Assembly (NCBI GenBank): GCA_021778975.1
Contig: JAJYBO010000181.1
Coordinates: forward strand, 1 to 6,154
Direction: 5' to 3'
Length of the DNA stretch: 6,154 nt
Origin: Deltaproteobacteria bacterium
GTDB lineage: Bacteria > Desulfobacterota > Desulfobacteria > Desulfobacterales > Desulfatirhabdiaceae
Position numbers and translations under genes: made by a program. A model generated the notes under the pieces. The model saw only the letters and a program-made list of their open reading frames with translations, had not been told where the DNA came from and made no database searches. The stretch's first letter is position 1; each line of letters begins with the position of its first letter. Shown piece after piece: positions 4,526 to 6,154 of this stretch.

Positions 4526-6154
4526 AGAAGTGACAATTTCCAGTTCCAGTTGCCGGGTCTGTGCTTCATCACGATGCCGTTTGGAACCGGTTCCATCAGA
4601 TGAATGAATTTCCGGTATCCCGCCTTTTCGAGTTCGCCGCGGAATGCTGTCAGATCGAGCGTCCAGTTGGGATAAACCCAGTAATTGGCATCGGGGTGCG
4701 CGGCCCAGGCCCTTTCTCCGCGAGGACTGTCAAACGGGGTGTCCGGTTTGAGGCTGTCTGCCAGCACCCGTGAAATACACAACGGCCAATTTCCGGAAAG
4801 TACGATCCCCATCGGCAGCGAACACTGAAGCGGCAGGCGTAGATAATCCGCCTCCCCCAGTTCAGGGCTGACGATAACACCGGAAAACCCCAGCGCCTGC
4901 AGGATGTTGACAGCCAGCGGGTTGGCTATGTTACAAAACGGGCCCGCCCATAACGAGAGTTTATCGGGGCTTGGGAAAAAAACGATCTGCCAGGGAGCGT
5001 TCAGAACAAAGCGCCGACATCCTTTTTTCAGAAGATGCTGGACGAGCTGCCGGAAGTCCGCCTCTTCCACTGGCCAGAGTACGGGTGTAAGCCACCACCA
5101 GATATCCGTGAGACTGGAATGCTGCTGAACATTTTCGGAAGATAACCAGACGCCGGTATTTCTCAGGTCTTTTTCGGCGGGGGGCGGCGCGCGATACACA
5201 TGCTGAGTGACAGCCGTTGTTTTGGAAGGCCGTTTCTGAAACACCGCCGCTTCAAAACGGGATGTTGCCGCTGAAAGCGATGGCAGTGGCTTGATATTGG
5301 CTTCAAGTTCGGCAATTTTTGCCATGAGTTCCGGTTCCCGTCGGTCTGTCAGAAACACCGGAGCGTTCTGAAGGGGCCTGCGTTTACCGGGGGCGGTTGG
5401 CAGCGGCCAGGTACCGCCCCGTTCCGCCGGACGAGTCACTTTAAAAATGGTATGCCAGGCTTCATCTTCATAACCGATTCGGAGGGAATCCCCGGGGACG
5501 AGCGCTTCCTGAAGCACTACATGGGGGGTGTCATGGCCTCCGGAAACGTGTCCGATGCAAAGTCCGGAGCCTGTCTGCCGATCCACCTGAATGGGATTGC
5601 GGGGTCTCTGTGATAAAAAACCGTAATGCGTTCCGGTTCTGCCCAGCGCCAGTGACAGTAATGTCATTGCTTCCTTGCGCATGTGAGGATCCTGTGAGTG
5701 GTCTCTCAGCATCCGATAGGCCAGCACCGTATGATATACATAATGCGGATTTTTTTTTCGGCCTTCGATTTTCCAGGCCCGGACAGCAGGAATGGACAGT
5801 AACACTTTGACCAGAATATCCAGGCTGAGGTCCTGACAGGAGAAAAACCGTTTTGCGGCGCGGCCCTGCGAATAAAGACGCCGGCAGGGCTGGACGCATC
5901 GCCCTCTCAGGCCGCTTTTTCCGCCCAGAAAACTGCTCCAGTAACATCTGCCCGACACGCCATAGCACAATGCGCCGTGAACGAACACTTCCAGACCGAT
6001 ATTGTCGGGACACGCGCCCGCGATCTGACGGATTTCGTCAACGCCGAGTTCGCGAGGCAGCACCACCCTTCCGATTTTGGGCATCTCTGCAATCCGGAGC
6101 AGCGCGGACGGAAAGCTGATATTGGCCAGCGTGGAGAGATGCAGTTCCCCACGA
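4522..6154 (-). CDS. U32 family protein (peptidase U32), 5' end missing
   Basis: Belongs to the family that includes RlhA and TrhP (hydroxylation of rRNA and tRNA pyrimidines) and UbiU/UbiV (oxygen-independent ubiquinone hydroxylation); true peptidase activity is doubtful. The frame stays open from the ATG at 6084 to the right edge, and those 23 codons (GELHLSTLANISFPSALL...) are typical U32 sequence, so 6084 is internal and the real start lies outside. Numbering from 6084: RVVLPREL (6-13), EVFVHGALCYGVSGRCYWSS (32-51), RGRCVQPCRRLY (60-71), SCQDLSLD (82-89) and KIEGRKKN (105-112). C40, C47, C63 and C67 resemble the cysteines that bind [4Fe-4S] in UbiU/UbiV. The FLTDRREPELMAKI part (244-257) marks the usual C-terminal accessory region. 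Residues 376-440 look like a degenerate second copy of the N-terminal module without its cysteine cluster. The stop overlaps the deaminase start. Family is firm; the substrate is not known. Confidence 0.95.
   Translation of the reverse strand, partial: RGELHLSTLANISFPSALLRIAEMPKIGRVVLPRELGVDEIRQIAGACPDNIGLEVFVHGALCYGVSGRCYWSSFLGGKSGLRGRCVQPCRRLYSQGRAAKRFFSCQDLSLDILVKVLLSIPAVRAWKIEGRKKNPHYVYHTVLAYRMLRDHSQDPHMRKEAMTLLSLALGRTGTHYGFLSQRPRNPIQVDRQTGSGLCIGHVSGGHDTPHVVLQEALVPGDSLRIGYEDEAWHTIFKVTRPAERGGTWPLPTAPGKRRPLQNAPVFLTDRREPELMAKIAELEANIKPLPSLSAATSRFEAAVFQKRPSKTTAVTQHVYRAPPPAEKDLRNTGVWLSSENVQQHSSLTDIWWWLTPVLWPVEEADFRQLVQHLLKKGCRRFVLNAPWQIVFFPSPDKLSLWAGPFCNIANPLAVNILQALGFSGVIVSPELGEADYLRLPLQCSLPMGIVLSGNWPLCISRVLADSLKPDTPFDSPRGERAWAAHPDANYWVYPNWTLDLTAFRGELEKAGYRKFIHLMEPVPNGIVMKHRPGNWNWKLSLL
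5750..5758 (-). repeat. A9 homopolymer in the U32 gene
   Basis: Nine consecutive A residues on the coding (minus) strand encode the end of R109 through K110 and K111 to N112 in the conserved KIEGRKKN segment. It is the longest mononucleotide run I saw in the window. A one-base slip would move into another frame that stays open to 5531 and then stops, giving a product truncated soon after the core domain. Confidence 0.7.

Noticed and set aside
4112..4603. A 163-codon plus-strand open frame across the deaminase and the U32 3' end.
   Set aside because: It runs antisense through two genes with intact catalytic motifs and has no family signature.
6082..6084. ATG (minus strand) at 6084 as the true start of the U32 gene.
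   Set aside because: The 23 codons upstream to the window edge are in frame and encode conserved U32 sequence (STLAN and following), so the start lies beyond the window.

Overview
The window is densely coding, with six genes on two converging transcription units and no intergenic gap longer than 23 bases. The gene content, the moderately GC-rich sequence and the family variants resemble anaerobic Desulfobacterota (sulfate-reducing or syntrophic deltaproteobacteria). That placement is inferred from the genes and was not tested by a search. No rRNA, tRNA, CRISPR array, insertion sequence or phage-like element was seen.

Left part, plus strand (1-2217): the 3' part of a GT4-type glycosyltransferase gene runs in from the left edge. 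A radical SAM protein with a cysteine-containing C-terminal (Twitch/SPASM-like) region follows, overlaps it by 13 bases and starts at a GTG behind a clear Shine-Dalgarno. The pair looks like the end of an operon for a surface glycan, glycolipid or other glycosylated product; the substrate cannot be read from the sequence.

Right part, minus strand (6154 down to 2223): the order of transcription is a U32-family protein (5' end beyond the right edge), a zinc-dependent nucleoside deaminase of the TadA/CMP-dCMP deaminase fold joined to it by an ATGA stop/start overlap, then etfB, then etfA. The spacings are 4-base overlap, 23 bases and 12 bases, so this is probably one operon. U32 proteins and TadA-like deaminases both include RNA-modifying enzymes. 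EtfB and EtfA form the FAD heterodimer that passes electrons between flavin dehydrogenases and the quinone pool or other acceptors. No dehydrogenase, ETF:quinone oxidoreductase or iron-sulfur partner lies inside the window.

The two units meet tail to tail with only five bases between the stop codons, so no separate terminator fits there. The most interesting points are the U32-deaminase coupling, the divergent features of that deaminase, an apparent internal duplication in the U32 protein, and an orphan etfBA pair behind RNA-modification-like genes. I saw no clearly new defence or mobile system.
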